A program made the position numbers and the translations under genes. 59,102 nt of DNA from Thermoanaerobaculia bacterium (GTDB lineage: Bacteria; Acidobacteriota; Thermoanaerobaculia; Gp7-AA8): contig JADGNX010000003.1 of assembly GCA_017883265.1 (NCBI GenBank), forward strand, positions 1 through 59,102, written 5' to 3'. Position 1 is the first letter of the stretch, and each line of letters starts with the position of its first letter. Positions 32,041 to 40,268 of this stretch are shown in pieces. The notes beneath the pieces are model-generated. The model saw only the letters and a program-made list of their open reading frames with translations. It was not told where the DNA came from and made no database searches.

Positions 32041-34842
32041 TCAGCGCGCTGCGTGTCTCTTCACTTTCGGCTCTTGCGCGACGGTCGACCAGACCTCGAG
32101 AGAGCGTTCGGTGAGCAGGTAGAAATATCCCGGCCGGGAGGCGACCGACCGGATAGCGGAAGGAATCGCCGGGGTGGCGTTCGCCCGCCAGTTGACCGGA
32201 CCATCGATCGCGTAGAGCTGCGGGGCATCCGTCCGTCCTGCTATCAGGGCGCAGCTGCCATCGATCCGCACGCTTTGTCCGAACGACGACGTGGCGGCCG
32301 GGATCGCCACCTGTCGCATCGGTAAGAGCTCGGACTCGGCGAAGGCGTAGAGCTTGTCGGCCAGCAGGTACACCGTCGCCACTCCTGGCGCGTAAGCGAC
32401 CGAAGCCGGCGGCGTGGCCGAGAGTCCAGCTGTCGAGAAGCTGTTAGAGAGCGATGGATGGAATGGATCGCCGATATCGAAGATGCGAAGCTCGCCGGGC
32501 AGATCGAAGAGCGCATACGCTCGCGAGTTGCCCCCCGTGCTGCTGATGGCGACGTCGATGACGGCGCCGGTCAGGGTCATCGCGGTCGGCACCAGCGCGC
32601 TGTTCCGCGGATCGAAGATGGTCGTGACCTTCTGGCAAGGGCCCGGCACGCAGCCTTTGGATACCGAGACCCAGATCGCTCCTCCAACGTTGTAGACGGA
32701 AAGCGGGAGGGCATCCCGGGCGCTGTCGACGACCAGTTCCGAGAGAACGACGCCCGTGGCCGAGAGGAGCGAAAGCTTTCCTGATCCGCCCAGGACGACA
32801 AAGCCGCGCGGGATTGCGGCGACATCGATGATCCCCTGCACGCCTGAGAGCCCGAGGAAGTCGTAGGGAAGGCCTCCGCCCTGAAGAAACGAGTAGGAAT
32901 CGACTGATCCGCGATCGAGAAGTCCGAGCCGGTCGGCGCTCACGGTCACCTTGCTGTAGTTGGCGTTTTGCGAGGCGATTCCGGTTGACGCTGGTTGCTG
33001 GCTGGCCGTCTTCCAGTTGACCGTGGCGAAGGAGTCGCTGGTCAGCGCGGCAGCAGTCGTTCCACTCTCGTCGACCGCGATCGCCACGGGCACAGGCGGA
33101 AGGGCCAGAGTCCTTGTCAGGGCGCCGGAAGCGATGTCGAAGACCTGCACGCCGCTGTCGGTGAGGAGAAACAGCGTCGAGCCTGCCAGCGCCAGCTGGG
33201 TGCCGAAGGCCCCGACGCTGCCGGACAGGATCCTCGTCGACGGCGTGGCGCCGGTGAAATCGACCACGTTCAGGCCGCGGAAAGTCAGCGCCGCGACACG
33301 TCCCAGCGAGAGGCTGATGCCGCTCGTGGCCGCTCCTGCGAAGGTGGCGGTCTGTGGAGTCGTGGTCGGGTCGCCGGTTGCGAAGTAGCGGATCGTCGTG
33401 GTGCCGTCGTCATTGATATTGCCGAGAGCGAGAGCAATTGGTGTTCCGTTCAATGTTTCCGAACGCGCCACAAAGGAGGGAGACGACGGGGTGGGAACGC
33501 GGGTGGCGATCGATTCTGCCTGCGTCACCGGCGCTGACCAGAGAACGCGGTCGGAAGTCACGGCGTATACGTTGGTCCCGATCAGCACGGCCGAGCGGAT
33601 GCTGCTGAGCGGAACGTTCGAGACGACCGTCGGGGTCGCAGCGATCGTGGACCAGAGCGTCATGTCGCTATCGGTCGAAGTCAGCAGGAGGCCGGGCAAG
33701 GCGTCGCGCACGATCTCAGCCTTGCCGGAGGACCATTGGCGCAGTGAGGTGACGCCTGAAGTACCGATCGACAGTTCCTGGAGGGCTGTCGTTCCGGCGA
33801 CGAAGGCACTGGTGCCGACGACGCGAAGCGAGCTCAGACCGGGAAACGGAAAACTGCGGATCGGATACGGCGGCCTGAAGGCGGCGATGTCGAACGAGCG
33901 CAGGCCGGCATCGCCGGCAGCCACATAAGCCTTGTCGGCTGTTGTGACGATCCGAAAAACGCGGTTGGAGTTGCCCGCGCCGGCCGGCAGGTCGGCGGCG
34001 AAAAGGTTCACCGGCGTCGGTGTCGAGAGGTCGAGTGCGCGCAGCCGGAGATCCGCTCCCGCCGTGAGAGCAACGCCTCCGGAGATCGAGCCGAGCTCAG
34101 TTACTGCCGTCGCGAACGGTGTCCCGAGCGGTGTCCCGAGCGGTGTCATCTGAGAGCCCGAGACGCTGAAGGTCTGTGTCTGGAAGCCGTCGGAAATGAA
34201 GAGCTGTCCGTTGTGTGCGTTGACTGAGAGCGGGCGCGGAAAGGTGGAGAAGGAGCCGATGCGTATCGCCGTACCGGAGTCTATCGAGAACACTTCGACG
34301 GACGAGTCGCCATCGATCACGTAGAGAGCATTGCCGAGCGTCGCCAGCGAGACGGCGGCTCCGGTGGATGTCTGCAGAGTGGAAGGGCCCTGAACTACCG
34401 ACGGATGCTGTGGTTCGACCAGGCTCACGACGCTCAAGCCGTTCGAGGCCCCCACGAACAAATACGATCCGCTGAGTAGCATGTCGTTGATGGTGCCGCC
34501 GAGGTCGGCGATCTCGGTGGCCAGCAGACGGCTGGAGTCTTTCGTTACTCGATAAAGGACGCTCCCGCTTCCAACCAGAGCGTAGCCGCTGGTGGCTCGC
34601 ACGGAAGTAGTCCGTCCGGCGATGGCCAGCGATCTCCGGAGGACCGGCGGATCGTTCGTGGCGTCATACAGCGCCACGCCGTAGCCGGTGGCAGCCCAGA
34701 GATCGGTGCCATCGACGGCGATGTCGTAGATGGTCGAGCGGAACTGGCCGGAGGAAATGGGGACAAAAGCGCAGTCGGACCTCAGCCGGAGAGGAAGGGA
34801 TAGCAGCACACCGAAAATGAGGAGTACACGCCCGCGCATCAC
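32041..34842 (-). CDS. Large exported protein with beta-propeller-like repeats
   Basis: 933 residues with an N-terminal signal peptide (R-V-L-L-I-F-G-V-L-L-S-L-P-L, then S-D-C; possibly a lipobox-like Cys). The mature protein is built of recurring 40-60-residue strand-rich units such as I-Y-D-I-A-V-D-G-T-D-L-W-A-A-T-G-Y-G-V, typical of LVIVD/YVTN-type beta-propellers on cell surfaces. It is rich in Ser, Thr and Ala. A 12-bp direct repeat (34118-34147) adds a L-G-T-P duplication. Start is GTG 34842 or the adjacent ATG 34839; a TAAAAT hexamer ends 6 bases before the GTG. No enzymatic motif is seen; a structural or binding role is inferred. Confidence 0.7.
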   Translation of the reverse strand: MMRGRVLLIFGVLLSLPLRLRSDCAFVPISSGQFRSTIYDIAVDGTDLWAATGYGVALYDATNDPPVLRRSLAIAGRTTSVRATSGYALVGSGSVLYRVTKDSSRLLATEIADLGGTINDMLLSGSYLFVGASNGLSVVSLVEPQHPSVVQGPSTLQTSTGAAVSLATLGNALYVIDGDSSVEVFSIDSGTAIRIGSFSTFPRPLSVNAHNGQLFISDGFQTQTFSVSGSQMTPLGTPLGTPFATAVTELGSISGGVALTAGADLRLRALDLSTPTPVNLFAADLPAGAGNSNRVFRIVTTADKAYVAAGDAGLRSFDIAAFRPPYPIRSFPFPGLSSLRVVGTSAFVAGTTALQELSIGTSGVTSLRQWSSGKAEIVRDALPGLLLTSTDSDMTLWSTIAATPTVVSNVPLSSIRSAVLIGTNVYAVTSDRVLWSAPVTQAESIATRVPTPSSPSFVARSETLNGTPIALALGNINDDGTTTIRYFATGDPTTTPQTATFAGAATSGISLSLGRVAALTFRGLNVVDFTGATPSTRILSGSVGAFGTQLALAGSTLFLLTDSGVQVFDIASGALTRTLALPPVPVAIAVDESGTTAAALTSDSFATVNWKTASQQPASTGIASQNANYSKVTVSADRLGLLDRGSVDSYSFLQGGGLPYDFLGLSGVQGIIDVAAIPRGFVVLGGSGKLSLLSATGVVLSELVVDSARDALPLSVYNVGGAIWVSVSKGCVPGPCQKVTTIFDPRNSALVPTAMTLTGAVIDVAISSTGGNSRAYALFDLPGELRIFDIGDPFHPSLSNSFSTAGLSATPPASVAYAPGVATVYLLADKLYAFAESELLPMRQVAIPAATSSFGQSVRIDGSCALIAGRTDAPQLYAIDGPVNWRANATPAIPSAIRSVASRPGYFYLLTERSLEVWSTVAQEPKVKRHAAR

Positions 34843-34848
34843 GGTGTC

Positions 34849-34854
34849 ATTTTA
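34849..34854 (-). promoter_or_regulatory. -10-like hexamer of the beta-propeller gene
   Basis: TAAAAT on the minus strand ends 6 bases before GTG 34842 and 9 before ATG 34839, with no Shine-Dalgarno. Confidence 0.4.
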
Positions 34855-34874
34855 CACGGCGGGCGGCAGCATCA

Positions 34875-35945
34875 TTACAGCAGGCCGGCGATATCGAGCG
34901 CCTTTCGTACGTACGAAGGGTGCGGAACCGCTGCCAGTCGCTTTGGATCGACCCAGAAGAAATCGCCGGGTCCGTCAGCGACGTTCTCCGGCTCCGAGGC
35001 CAGGACGTTGAACTGGATTCGGCGGTTCGTGATGGTGTGTCGAAATCGGCCGAGCCTCGGGCCGGGCGGAAGCGACGCTCCGGCTGACTGGAAGAGGCCG
35101 GGGGTCTGGGGCAGATGGTACATGCCGGCCATGAGTGGCCCGGTGGCCGCCTCCATCAGGACCGATCCGTCTGCCGATTGGACGACGAAGAGATCGATTT
35201 TCAGCGCCCGAGTCTCGGCCGGGGCGCGACGGACAGGCAACCGCTCCGCTTCGCCCGAAGCCCGTCCGTGACAATGGTCCTGAAGGGGACAGGAGGTGCA
35301 TCGCGGAGCGCGCGGCGTGCAGAAGAGCGCGCCGAGCTCCATGAGGCCCTGATTGAGATTCCGGGGAGATCTCGCGGCACCGACCAGCCGCGCTGCCAGG
35401 GCCCAGGTCTGTCGTGTAAAGACGGCCGAGCCGAAAGGATCTTCGATCTGCTCGAGCCGGGCGATGACGCGTGCGACGTTCCCGTCGACGATTGCCGCCC
35501 TCTCGTCGAAGGCGATCGAGGCGATCGCGCCCGCGGTGTAGCGTCCGATTCCGGGTACCGCGCGCAAAGCCTCGATGTCTCGCGGCAGACGGCCTTCGTG
35601 ATGCCGCATGAGGTGTCTGGCGCCTTCTCGCAACATGCGCGCGCGCCGGTAGTAGCCCAGTCCCGACCATGCGGCGAGAACCTCGGACTGGCTCGAGTGC
35701 GCCAGCGTGGCCACGTCCGGAAAGCGCTCGAGGAACCGGTGAAAGTGCCGATCGACGACGACCTCCATCCTGGTCTGCTGCAACATGACCTCGGAGATCC
35801 AGATCTGATAGGGATCGTAGGCCGCGCGCCATGGCAGCGCGCGCTGAGACGCCTTGAACCACTGCTCGACTCCTCGCGCCACGGCCAGGAGCCGGCGGTC
35901 TTTCGCGTTCGGCGCAGGCCGCTGGGCGTCGGAGATCGGAGGCAT
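34875..35945 (-). CDS. mutY: A/G-specific adenine glycosylase
   Basis: A 356-residue base-excision repair enzyme that removes adenine mispaired with 8-oxoguanine. The helix-hairpin-helix region reads V-P-G-I-G-R-Y-T-A-G-A-I, followed by the catalytic Asp in I-V-D-G-N-V-A-R-V. The early catalytic Glu lies in I-S-E-V-M-L-Q-Q-T, and the [4Fe-4S] ligands are C-T-P-R-A-P-R-C-T-S-C-P-L-Q-D-H-C (C-x6-C-x2-C-x5-C). The C-terminal NUDIX-like domain (about 235-356) recognises 8-oxoG. It is transcribed divergently from the gas-vesicle operon, with only 44 bases between the two start codons. Confidence 0.95.
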   Translation of the reverse strand: MPPISDAQRPAPNAKDRRLLAVARGVEQWFKASQRALPWRAAYDPYQIWISEVMLQQTRMEVVVDRHFHRFLERFPDVATLAHSSQSEVLAAWSGLGYYRRARMLREGARHLMRHHEGRLPRDIEALRAVPGIGRYTAGAIASIAFDERAAIVDGNVARVIARLEQIEDPFGSAVFTRQTWALAARLVGAARSPRNLNQGLMELGALFCTPRAPRCTSCPLQDHCHGRASGEAERLPVRRAPAETRALKIDLFVVQSADGSVLMEAATGPLMAGMYHLPQTPGLFQSAGASLPPGPRLGRFRHTITNRRIQFNVLASEPENVADGPGDFFWVDPKRLAAVPHPSYVRKALDIAGLL

Positions 35946-35953
35946 ACCGCTTG

Positions 35954-35960
35954 TATTATA
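35954..35960. promoter_or_regulatory. Shared bidirectional -10 region of mutY and gvpF1
   Basis: TATTATA reads as consensus TATAAT on the minus strand (35960-35955, 9 bases before the mutY ATG) and as TATTAT on the plus strand (35954-35959). On the plus strand it is followed by a ~30-base leader with GGAGG (35979-35983) before gvpF1. The two promoters overlap almost completely, so they may compete. No clear -35 boxes are visible. Confidence 0.5.
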
Positions 35961-35989
35961 GTTTCCGTCAACTTCCCTGGAGGTCAGCG

Positions 35990-36784
35990 ATGGATGAGGC
36001 AGCGCAACCAGTGCAGCCTGACGGCGAGCAGGGAAAGTATGTCTACTGCATCATCAGGAGCGAGTCTCCCCACAGCTTTGGCGCAGTCGGCATCGGCCGC
36101 CGCAACGATCAGGTTTACACCGTCCATTACAAGGAGTTTGCGGCGGTCGTCTCCAACTGCCCCCTGATCGTCTTCGATCCCACGCGCGAGAATGCTCTTG
36201 CTCACGAGCACGTGAACGAGTTGGTCATGAAGGACTTCACAGTGCTGCCGATGAGCTTCGGAACGGTCTTTCGCACCGAGAACGACATTCGCGAGTTCCT
36301 CAAGGGTACCTACGAAGCGCTCAGCGATGTGCTCGGGAAGATGGAAGGGAAAATCGAGTTCGGCCTCAAGGTGAACTGGGACAAGGATGCCGTAATCCGG
36401 GAACTGGAGCATGATGATGAGGAGATCCGCCGTCTGAAGGAAGAGATCTTCTCGAGCACGAGCAGCTCGAGCTACTTTTCGCGCATGCAGCTCGGGCGGG
36501 TGGTGGAGTCGGCGCTTCAGGCGCGTGCCGACTCGTACGTCAGCGAGATCTACGAGAGCCTGCGCGACGCGGCGATCGCGTCGCGCTCCAACAAGCCGAT
36601 CGGCGACAAGATGATCCTGAACGCCGCATTTCTAGTGGCACGTGAGAAGACGCGCGCCTTCGACGAGCAGATCTCCGACATCGCCAGAAAATACGAGAAT
36701 AAGCTGTCATTTCTCTATACCGGTCCCTGGCCCCCGTACAACTTCGTAAACATCCGTTTGAAACTGGAGCGCGCGGAGAGATGA
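35990..36784 (+). CDS. gvpF: Gas vesicle protein GvpF/GvpL family (copy 1)
   Basis: A 264-residue GvpF/L protein. The family N-terminus is G-K-Y-V-Y-C-I-I, the central segment V-L-P-M-S-F-G-T-V-F is diagnostic, and the protein ends in a two-domain layout with F-L-Y-T-G-P-W-P-P-Y-N-F-V-N-I near the C-terminus, the family's G-P-W-P-P-Y motif. GvpF/L proteins bind GvpA and help nucleate the gas-vesicle shell. ATG 35990 is chosen because GGAGG lies six bases upstream; an in-frame ATG at 35951 overlaps the promoter region. It opens the cluster, with gvpG 21 bases downstream. Confidence 0.93.
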   Translation: MDEAAQPVQPDGEQGKYVYCIIRSESPHSFGAVGIGRRNDQVYTVHYKEFAAVVSNCPLIVFDPTRENALAHEHVNELVMKDFTVLPMSFGTVFRTENDIREFLKGTYEALSDVLGKMEGKIEFGLKVNWDKDAVIRELEHDDEEIRRLKEEIFSSTSSSSYFSRMQLGRVVESALQARADSYVSEIYESLRDAAIASRSNKPIGDKMILNAAFLVAREKTRAFDEQISDIARKYENKLSFLYTGPWPPYNFVNIRLKLERAER

Positions 36785-36805
36785 CTCGAAGCGGCGACCA
36801 ACAGC

Positions 36806-37129
36806 ATGTTCCTTATCGATGACATTCTGATGCTTCCGTTCAAGCTGCCCGTGGCCGGCTTCAACTGGGTCATGAGACAAATCCAGACGATGGCCGATGA
36901 AGAGCTTCTGAACGATCAGGCCTGGAAGGAGAGGCTCATCGAGTTGCAGATGATGCTGGAGGTGGGCGACATCTCCGAGGAGCAGTTCGCGGCGGAAGAG
37001 GCGATCGTCTTCCTGCAACTTCGCGAGATCCGCGCGCGCCGCGAGGAGATAGCCCGTCATGCTGCCGCCTCTCGCGGTGAAGAGGAGCCTGAGAGCGCGA
37101 TCGGCATCTACACCGGTTACGGCAAGTAG
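36806..37129 (+). CDS. gvpG: Gas vesicle protein GvpG
   Basis: A 107-residue GvpG-family protein. It has the hydrophobic N-terminal M-L-P-F-K-L-P-V-A-G-F-N-W-V segment, then a charged helical body with G-D-I-S-E-E-Q-F-A-A-E-E-A, and a C-terminal Arg/Glu-rich helix. Family members are usually about 80-90 residues; the extra C-terminal tail (S-R-G-E-E-E-P-E...) is unconserved. GvpG is an accessory protein found with GvpF/L in assembly complexes. A 184-base gap with palindromic repeats separates it from the ATPase gene downstream. Confidence 0.9.
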   Translation: MFLIDDILMLPFKLPVAGFNWVMRQIQTMADEELLNDQAWKERLIELQMMLEVGDISEEQFAAEEAIVFLQLREIRARREEIARHAAASRGEEEPESAIGIYTGYGK

Positions 37130-37156
37130 GCCGGGATAACGCGCTCCCGCCCGCCC

Positions 37157-37185
37157 CGGCGGCCGAAAGCGACCGCCGCTCCACT
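37157..37185 (-). repeat. REP-like palindrome after gvpG
   Basis: A 29-bp sequence matching, with one extra A, the right arm of the neighbouring 89-bp element (cggcggccga...ccgctccact). It begins 27 bases after the gvpG stop and lies in the same orientation as the right arm at 37258-37286. Confidence 0.75.
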
Positions 37186-37197
37186 GGGCGCCGGTTC

Positions 37198-37286
37198 AGT
37201 GGAGGGGCGCCCGCTCACGGGCGCCCGCGCGCGAACCGGGGCTGCTTCCAACCCGTCCCGGCGGCCGAAGCGACCGCCGCTCCACT
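37198..37286. repeat. REPIN/MITE-like element, copy 1 (89 bp)
   Basis: It begins AGTGGAGGGGCGCCCGCT and ends AGCGACCGCCGCTCCACT; the ends form imperfect terminal inverted repeats of about 25 bp (7 of the outer 7 bases match, then GGCG and CGCT blocks). A closely related 87-bp copy lies at 42009-42095 in the same orientation. It sits between gvpG and the ArsA-like ATPase gene. No transposase (RAYT/TnpA_REP) is in the window. Confidence 0.8.
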
Positions 37287-37313
37287 GTCGGTTGTAAGCT
37301 TCGATATCCATCC

Positions 37314-39188
37314 GTGAGCCTGCCTCGAGACAGAACCGCCGAGCTGCGCCGGGCGATCGACGAGATCGCCGGCCGGCGCATCATTCTGGTCGGAGGAAAA
37401 GGGGGAGTCGGCAAAACGACGATCGCTTCTCTCGCCGCTCTCCATCTGGCCCTCAGCCGCAGAGTCGTACTCTTTACGACCGATCCTGCATCGAACCTCG
37501 ACGACCTGTTCGCGTCAGCCACCGTGGACAACCTGACGATCGAGAAGGTCGATGCGGATCGGCTTTATCGACGATTCCTGGAGCGGAACCTGTCGTCGTT
37601 TCTCGAGCTCGGCGACCGCGGAACGTACCTGGAAAAGGAGGAGCTGCAACGTTTCTTCGAACTGGCTCTCCCCGGCATCGATGAGTTGATGTCGTGGATG
37701 AGAATCGGAGAACTGGCCGAAGAGGATCCCGGCCGCCTCGTCATGGTCGATACCGCACCCACCGGGCATACGCTCCGGATGCTGGGCTCCGGAGCGCACT
37801 TCCTGCAACTGGCCTCGGCACTCGATGCCATGCAGGCCAAGCACCGGAACATGGTCCGCCAGTTCACGCGGCGCAATAGCCGTGACGCCATGGACTCGTT
37901 CATAGACGCCTTTCGCCTGGAGGGAGAGAAGAGGCTGGCGTTGCTTCGCGACGCCGCCAGCACCGCGTTCATTCCCGTCCTGCTCTCGGAGCCGTGGGTG
38001 GTGGAGCAGTCGCTGAGGTTGATCGCGGAGCTTCAATCCGAGGGAATCGCCATTCCGTTCGCCATCCTGAATCGCAGTGCGGATGACGAGGGGTGCCAGA
38101 AATGCAGCGCGCGCCAGGAACGCGATCGGGCAGCGCACGCGTCGTTAGGGTCGCTCCTGGTCACCGACGCACCAAGGTCGTGTGTGCCGCTGGATACGAT
38201 CGCCAGACTCACCGCGTTTCTCCGTGGCGACCTCCCGGAGAACGGGAACGTCGTCGATGTAACCCCGGGAGGTGGCGTAACTGCCGAAAAGCGATTGATC
38301 CTTCCTCCCCGGGCCAGACTCCTTTTCGTGGCCGGGAAAGGAGGAGTAGGGAAGACGACCGCAGCGGCGGCGATCGCCAGCCAGCTCGCCCGCGAGAATC
38401 CAGACCGGCGGTACACGGCGATCTCAGTTGATCCGGCGCACACCCTTCCGTCCGTGTTCGCGGATCAACCTCCGCCGGAGAACCTGACGATCGAAGCGAT
38501 CGACACACGTGCGCGTTGGCGGAGCTTCCGCGAGTCTCTGGGAGAAGAGATCGAGCGAGCCGTCGATGCGCTGACTCCGGGGAACATCTCGCTGGCCTAT
38601 GACGCTGATGCGATGCGGAAGCTGCTGGAGATCGCCCCGCCGGGGGCAGACGAGCTCTTCGCCATCAGCAGGATGGCCGATCTTCTGGCCGACGAGTCGC
38701 AGGCCATGATTGTCGTCGACACGGCCCCGACCGGCCACTTCCTCCGCCTTCTCGACCTCCCGCAGAGCGCAGGCGACTGGGTACGCGAGCTGATGCGGAT
38801 CCTTCTCCGCTATCGGCAGATCGTTCCCGCCGGGTCTCTGGGAGAGGACCTCGTCGCAGCATCGCGCTCGCTGCACGCGCTCGAGGCTGCGCTTCACTCG
38901 GAGCGCTCGGCGGTTGTGGTGGTCTGCCGTCCGGAGAGGATCGTAGTCGCCGAGACCGAGCGGCTGATCGCGGAGATCGCCCGTCGCGGCATGACCCTCG
39001 GCGGCGTGATTGCGAACTACGTCACCCCCCTCATCGATTGCCGCTGCGACCGCATCTCCAGAACCTATGAGCTCGAGGTGCTGGCGACAATCGACCAGGC
39101 GCATCTCATCCTGATAGGACGCCGCGATGCACCGATCGAGGAGCCCGGCGATCTTCCGGAGTTGCTCGAGACCGACAACCCCGCTTGA
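37314..39188 (+). CDS. ArsA/Get3-like tandem ATPase in the gas-vesicle cluster
   Basis: A 624-residue fused dimer of two ArsA-type ATPase halves. P-loops G-K-G-G-V-G-K-T-T occur at about 28-36 and 341-349, and the switch II motif D-T-A-P-T-G-H at 146-152 and 469-475. Half 1 has a Get3-like C-x-x-C (C261, C264). The segments where arsenite-pump ArsA carries its metalloid-binding cysteines read A-L-P-G-I-D-E-L and A-P-P-G-A-D-E-L instead, with no Cys. No arsR, arsB or arsD is near. The GTG start is 27 bases past the REPIN element; a GATATC hexamer ends 5 bases before it. Its place among gvp genes without a gvpN suggests a role in handling GvpA-type subunits. This is inference. Confidence 0.85.
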   Translation: MSLPRDRTAELRRAIDEIAGRRIILVGGKGGVGKTTIASLAALHLALSRRVVLFTTDPASNLDDLFASATVDNLTIEKVDADRLYRRFLERNLSSFLELGDRGTYLEKEELQRFFELALPGIDELMSWMRIGELAEEDPGRLVMVDTAPTGHTLRMLGSGAHFLQLASALDAMQAKHRNMVRQFTRRNSRDAMDSFIDAFRLEGEKRLALLRDAASTAFIPVLLSEPWVVEQSLRLIAELQSEGIAIPFAILNRSADDEGCQKCSARQERDRAAHASLGSLLVTDAPRSCVPLDTIARLTAFLRGDLPENGNVVDVTPGGGVTAEKRLILPPRARLLFVAGKGGVGKTTAAAAIASQLARENPDRRYTAISVDPAHTLPSVFADQPPPENLTIEAIDTRARWRSFRESLGEEIERAVDALTPGNISLAYDADAMRKLLEIAPPGADELFAISRMADLLADESQAMIVVDTAPTGHFLRLLDLPQSAGDWVRELMRILLRYRQIVPAGSLGEDLVAASRSLHALEAALHSERSAVVVVCRPERIVVAETERLIAEIARRGMTLGGVIANYVTPLIDCRCDRISRTYELEVLATIDQAHLILIGRRDAPIEEPGDLPELLETDNPA

Positions 39189-39271
39189 GCAACTGAGGCG
39201 CCGAATCAGTTTCTGCCTTCTGCGATTACCTGCCGGTTGCCTCCTTCGTTTCGATACGGCACACTGAATCG

Positions 39272-40069
39272 GTGAGCGGGACCGTACTCTACGTTTATGC
39301 GATCCGCGCGGAGGGTCCGTCAAGCGGTCGGGCCGCCGCCATTTCGCTGGCGACGGACGCGGTCGACCGCTCCCGTAATTTCAGATCGGTGACCGCGGCC
39401 GGACTGGCGGCCATCGTCACCCCGGTTCCGCTCGGCGAGTTCTCTCAGGAGGCGGTCGACCGCCGCGCAGGCGATCTCGAATGGCTCGGAGCGATTGGCT
39501 ATCGACATCAGGGGGTCATCATCGAGTTGATGAAGGAAGGGGATGTCCTCCCTCTCCGGGCATTCTCGCTTTTCAGCTCCGACACCATGCTCGGGCGCTA
39601 CCTGGAAGAGAACGCCGGGCGTCTCGGGAATGTGCTGCAGCGATTGGCCGGAAAGCGAGAGTGGACTCTGCGTGTCGAGTTCGATCCCGAGCCGTGGAAC
39701 GTTGCTCTGGGGCGACGGGTCTCTTCCCTCGCGGAGCTGACGAGGGAGATCGAGATCGCCGGCGCGGGGAAGAGCTTTCTCCTGCGAAAGAAGCTCGACG
39801 AAGAGAAGAAGCGGGTCTCGAGGCAGGCCGAGGAGCAGGTCGTATCGGAGATCGAGAGCTCGATTGTCGAGAAGCTGGCATGCCAGACCGTGGCGGAATC
39901 GCGCCAGCAGCGGGGCGGGGCATTCCCTCAGCTCAACGTTCTCATCAACCGGGACGAGGAATCTCTGCTGCAGGATCTGCAACTCGAGCTCACAGGCAGG
40001 TACCAGGGCGACGGAGTCTCCATCGCTCTGAGCGGACCGTGGCCGCCGTACACCTTCGCCCATGTCTGA
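39272..40069 (+). CDS. gvpL: Gas vesicle protein GvpF/GvpL family (copy 2)
   Basis: A 265-residue second GvpF/L paralog. It starts V-L-Y-V-Y-A-I-R-A-E, contains D-V-L-P-L-R-A-F-S-L-F in the family's central position, and ends S-G-P-W-P-P-Y-T-F-A-H-V. The middle (about 165-200) is a long charged helix, K-K-L-D-E-E-K-K-R-V-S-R-Q. It starts at GTG 39272, 83 bases after the ATPase gene. Its stop overlaps the next gene by 8 bases, so translation of the gvpF2-gvpM-gvpF3-gvpK block is coupled. Whether it is closer to GvpF or GvpL cannot be decided. Confidence 0.9.
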   Translation: MSGTVLYVYAIRAEGPSSGRAAAISLATDAVDRSRNFRSVTAAGLAAIVTPVPLGEFSQEAVDRRAGDLEWLGAIGYRHQGVIIELMKEGDVLPLRAFSLFSSDTMLGRYLEENAGRLGNVLQRLAGKREWTLRVEFDPEPWNVALGRRVSSLAELTREIEIAGAGKSFLLRKKLDEEKKRVSRQAEEQVVSEIESSIVEKLACQTVAESRQQRGGAFPQLNVLINRDEESLLQDLQLELTGRYQGDGVSIALSGPWPPYTFAHV

Positions 40070-40268
40070 CCGCAGCGAAGAATTGTCGCTTCTCGAAACC
40101 CTCGATCACCTTCTCGATCGCGGAGTGGTCATCGCCGGCGAGGCTACCATCTCCATCGGCGGAGTCGATCTCCTCTACCTCGGACTCAATGTCGTTCTGG
40201 CAAACATCGACACGCTGATGCGAGGCCGCGACATGAGGCTGGGCGTCGGGACGAAGAAGGTGGAGTGA
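40062..40268 (+). CDS. gvpM: GvpA-family minor shell protein, GvpM/GvpS type
   Basis: 68 residues with the GvpA fold: an N-terminal helix L-L-E-T-L-D-H-L-L-D-R-G-V-V-I-A-G, strand pair E-A-T-I-S-I-G-G-V-D-L-L-Y-L and second helix G-L-N-V-V-L-A-N-I-D-T-L-M. The L-L-Y-L-G-L-N wording and the Gly-Glu before the first strand match GvpM/GvpS better than the main shell protein GvpA (which has D-A-W-V-R). Such minor GvpA homologs nucleate or cap vesicles and bind GvpF/L. The start overlaps gvpF2 by 8 bases and the stop overlaps gvpF3 by 4. Confidence 0.87.
   Translation: MSDRSEELSLLETLDHLLDRGVVIAGEATISIGGVDLLYLGLNVVLANIDTLMRGRDMRLGVGTKKVE

Noticed and set aside
37314-39188. Arsenic-resistance operon
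   Set aside because: No arsR, arsB, arsC or arsD is present, and the metalloid-binding cysteine regions are not conserved; the gene is embedded among gvp genes.
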